This document shows, piece after piece, positions 61,380 through 64,000 of a stretch of DNA of 64,000 nucleotides (positions within the stretch are counted from its first letter, which is position 1; every line of letters begins with the position of its first letter). Where the stretch lies: the NCBI GenBank assembly GCA_009617715.1, contig VTFK01000063.1, positions 248,001 to 312,000 on the forward strand, in the 5' to 3' direction. The DNA comes from Plectrocnemia conspersa (lineage: Eukaryota; Arthropoda; Insecta; Trichoptera; Polycentropodidae). The notes under the pieces were generated by a model. The model did not search any database and had not been told where the DNA came from. It saw only the letters and a program-made list of their open reading frames with translations. The position numbers were made by a program, and so were the translations under genes.

Positions 61380-61720
61380 AAATTCCTGAAATGGAAAATG
61401 CGCATGCGATCGCCGCCGTTTGAAACACGGCCATGCATCCGTGCACTCTTAATGGCTATATTCCATTTAGGCTTTTAAGAAAATTGGCAATTTTCTGCTT
61501 AATAGGCAGCAGTGCATAAATTAGAGGCAAACGAAGGGGAGTTCAGCTGGTGGGCAATCAAACGCTTGGAGCAGAGCGAGAATCTTGTATGTGGTCATCA
61601 TCACTCCGCATTATTCAATTAACCGACAATGGGCACGCGCAGAACTGGCAATTCAATTTGCAAAATGACGCACCATAGGGTCTTCAACTATCAACAGGAT
61701 CTAGAACAAAGAGTAATTGA
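61380..61720. promoter_or_regulatory. GC-richer island
   Basis: Includes GCGCATGCGATCGCCGCC and CGTGCACTC near its left edge, then CTGCTTAATAGGCAGCAGTG. No exon is supported. Candidate conserved non-coding element. Confidence 0.3.
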
Positions 61721-62069
61721 CTGTAGGGTGACCATATACATACATTCTGTTCATTAAAATAAAACATAAATCAGTCTACAAGATACAAAAAAACACTAAA
61801 CATAGTTTAAAATGATGTATTTCATAGAAAATGTATAACAGCTATTGTTTTTTTAAAGATTTTGTTAGTAAATATATAATAATATCATTGCCTTCACTAT
61901 GGAATTATGCGTTAGTCAGGACAAAGAATATATATTTTTCTGGCATTTTATCAATCTTTAAATATTGGGCTTGTAGATTAATAACCACAGTTTTTCTTAA
62001 ATGTATCATTCAAATATTTACTTCAGATACAATTTAATAATTATTCTCCAAAATAAGTTGATGAATAGT

Positions 62070-62290
62070 ACCTAAAAAACATGGGTTCGAATTCCATTTT
62101 TATCATATCTAGGAGATTGTAAATAGTGGTTAATATATTAATAAAGTTTTGATCAATCATTTCAGATTATGTTAACGTAGATTTTGTTATAACTAATAAT
62201 ATATTTGTCACTGATGGGTGTTATTGTGTTCATCCCACTGTAACGTATTAGGCTAACGCCTGTAATATTACAGCGTAGTTATCATTAAAA
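62070..62290 (+). repeat. tRNA-derived SINE copy
   Basis: ACATGGGTTCGAATTCCATT gives a B box. The 3' tail is CACTGTAACGTATTAGGCTA, then ACGCCTGTAATATTACAG, matching the tails at 41148 and 46828. The A-box half is degraded. Confidence 0.6.
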
Positions 62291-63390
62291 ATAAAATTTC
62301 TGCTTCTTAAGTTGATAACATATTGAAATAAATATTATTCCATAAAAATGCTAAAAAATGTATTATATATAATCACTTTAAATAACGAACAACGGGTTAT
62401 GTTTAATTTAACGTAGCATGCCAAACAGGTACATCTAGATTTAATTTCTTAAGTATTCGCCTACTTTTTAGTCCAAAAATATAACTATTTCGGCGCGCTA
62501 CGTTCAAATAAATGTAGAGTGTCTAACACGTTCAATGTGTCACGCTTTTGCTTTGTACTGTATACCTTCAACCCTTTTATTTATATTCGAATATTTATTA
62601 TAAATTTGTTAAAATGACGGGTTTTGCTTTTATATACTTATTTTTTATAATAATTTAATATTTCAATTTAAAGTAAAATTATTAATAACCCATTTTGATT
62701 ATTTTCTTCACAATCTAAAATATATATATATTATATTTATTAATTTCGAGTTTAAGATTTATGATTGACATTTAAAAAATAAAAATCCAGTGACATTTTC
62801 GTAGCTAAAAAAATTCTATCAAAGAAAATAAGTGTCATTAGCAAAGACTTCATTTTTTAAAATAATTTCGTGCTCTGAAATATATTAATATTTACTGTTA
62901 ATATTTATTGACAATAACACATTATACATATACTATCAAAAAACAATACTATATCGTACTTGCATTATTTTTGTTGAAAAATCAACTAAGAGCAATTTGG
63001 AATAACAATTTAACACATACAGTTTACATATTAATAAGTATACATATGGTCTAGGAATAATTAAGCAAATATGTTTAACTGCCCTGAGATAACTTACATT
63101 GCGTCGGTCAAGTTTTAAATATCCTAACTGCAATTTGAAGCTGTATAATTTCTATTTATATTTTATAGTCCATTTTTAGCAGATTTAAATTTAAGAGTGT
63201 CATGTCAATTTTTTTAAAAAGTTAATTTACTGTATAACTAAATATAACTTTTCAATGATTTTAAAATTTATTTGGGAGGAAAAATAATATATTGCTAACG
63301 ACTAATAAATTATTGTTGTTGCTGACTGTAATAAGTAAAAGAATACAAATTCATAAATTTATTTTGTAAAAGCTTATTCTGTTTCTCAAA
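62291..63390. other. AT-rich stretch, nothing supported
   Basis: No exon, element end or RNA gene was recognised. Confidence 0.4.
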
Positions 63391-63399
63391 TGGTAACAA

Positions 63400-63700
63400 G
63401 AAAGCGCAACTGAAAGCAAATCCCAATATTCAAACGATTCGATGGAAATTCGCTAGGAGCCATCTGCTGCTCTCTTCCTTAAAAATTTCCAGGTCACGAT
63501 TAAAATATTCATGGCGTTGCATAGAAACGCCCGGCTAAGATAACATTCTCGCAGGACACTCGCCCAAGGAATGTTTTTAGAAATTATTCAAGGTTCACTC
63601 GCGGCAAACTTGTTAAGCGTAAAAAGTATGGCCGCCGTCTCGCGAGACTCAACTAGCTGCTGGAGAATAATAAATAATCGACTATGGAGACACATACACA
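63400..63700. promoter_or_regulatory. GC-richer island
   Basis: Contains GAAACGCCCGGCTAAGATAA and GCCGCCGTCTCGCGAGACTC (with CTCGCGAG palindrome). It lies just downstream of the candidate terminal exon at 63865-63977. Confidence 0.25.
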
Positions 63701-63864
63701 CAAGTGTAGTTAGCATTTTTATATATATATAATTATTGTACTTTAAAAGTTTTCCAATTCGTGAAAATGTACGAAAATTCATAGGATAATAAATTGAGCA
63801 AAAATTCTGCCAATCTCTATTTAATGCTAAGTCTTACGATTTAATTCTCTGAATGTATGTAGTT

Positions 63865-63977
63865 TTATTGTATAATCAGCTTCAGTTCTGAAAGCAGGTG
63901 CTCTTTGGTGTAAAATCCAGAAAGTATGAGGATGCGTGCCCACTGCACGCCTGAGTTGTCAGTGCTACTCATGCGCT
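63865..63977 (-). CDS. Candidate terminal exon of an unknown gene (runs off right edge)
   Basis: A good acceptor, TTGCTTTTTCAG (AG at 63978-63979), is followed by an open frame: two leftover bases, then a codon-complete RMSSTDNSGVQWARILILSG, FYTKEHLLSELKLIIQ and TAA. The stop overlaps an AATAAA (CAATAAAAC), which would make a very compact 3' end if it acts as the poly(A) signal. The other two frames stop within 5 codons. The upstream exons would lie beyond the window. The protein is not recognised, and a transposon origin or an alternative exon cannot be excluded. Confidence 0.35.
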
Positions 63978-64000
63978 CTGAAAAAGCAAGCACAAATTTT

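Overview
The window looks like AT-rich genomic DNA from an insect. There are no operons or prokaryotic signals. The genes are small exons with GT..AG splice sites separated by kilobase introns, and almost every long open frame is either noise or a transposon remnant. A beetle or other holometabolous insect is a guess from the mix of GC-richer islands and mariner, piggyBac, hAT and jockey-type remains; the order cannot be fixed from sequence alone.

The one well-supported gene is on the minus strand between about 34.5 and 24.4 kb. It is a beaten-path (Beat) family two-immunoglobulin-domain protein, which I assembled from five exons with matching phases (1,0,1,0,1) plus a less certain last exon. 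An acceptor 12 nt before the ATG shows there must be an upstream untranslated exon. A CpG-rich patch at 42.0-42.4 kb with an NRF1-like palindrome and a strong minus-strand donor is a candidate for it.

Right of 49 kb, a second minus-strand gene is shown by one clear internal exon at 53.5 kb (a 56-residue helix-rich segment I do not recognise) and perhaps by a tiny acidic terminal exon at 49.3 kb. A further candidate terminal exon sits at the right edge (63.9 kb, minus). None of these could be assigned to a named protein.

The rest is mostly transposon debris. Class II: a decayed piggyBac transposase (6.0-6.8 kb), two TTAA-flanked piggyBac-like non-autonomous elements (33.5 and 43.0 kb), a 915-bp hAT-like element with an exact 8-bp target duplication (12.6 kb), a Tc1-type remnant (15.9-16.6 kb), three mariner remnants (35.2, 45.4, 51.8 kb), a long-terminal-inverted-repeat element holding what looks like a pogo/Tigger transposase tail (36.1-37.2 kb), and several foldback or MITE-like elements. 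Class I: pieces of at least four non-LTR retrotransposons (19.2, 19.9-20.3, 44.2, 47.3, 54.5-55.4 kb) and tRNA-like SINE heads. Several unnamed repeat families recur within the window. A dozen GC-richer islands without convincing ORFs look like conserved non-coding or regulatory DNA. Three perfect palindromes (37, 49 and 56 bp) are the most unusual purely structural features.
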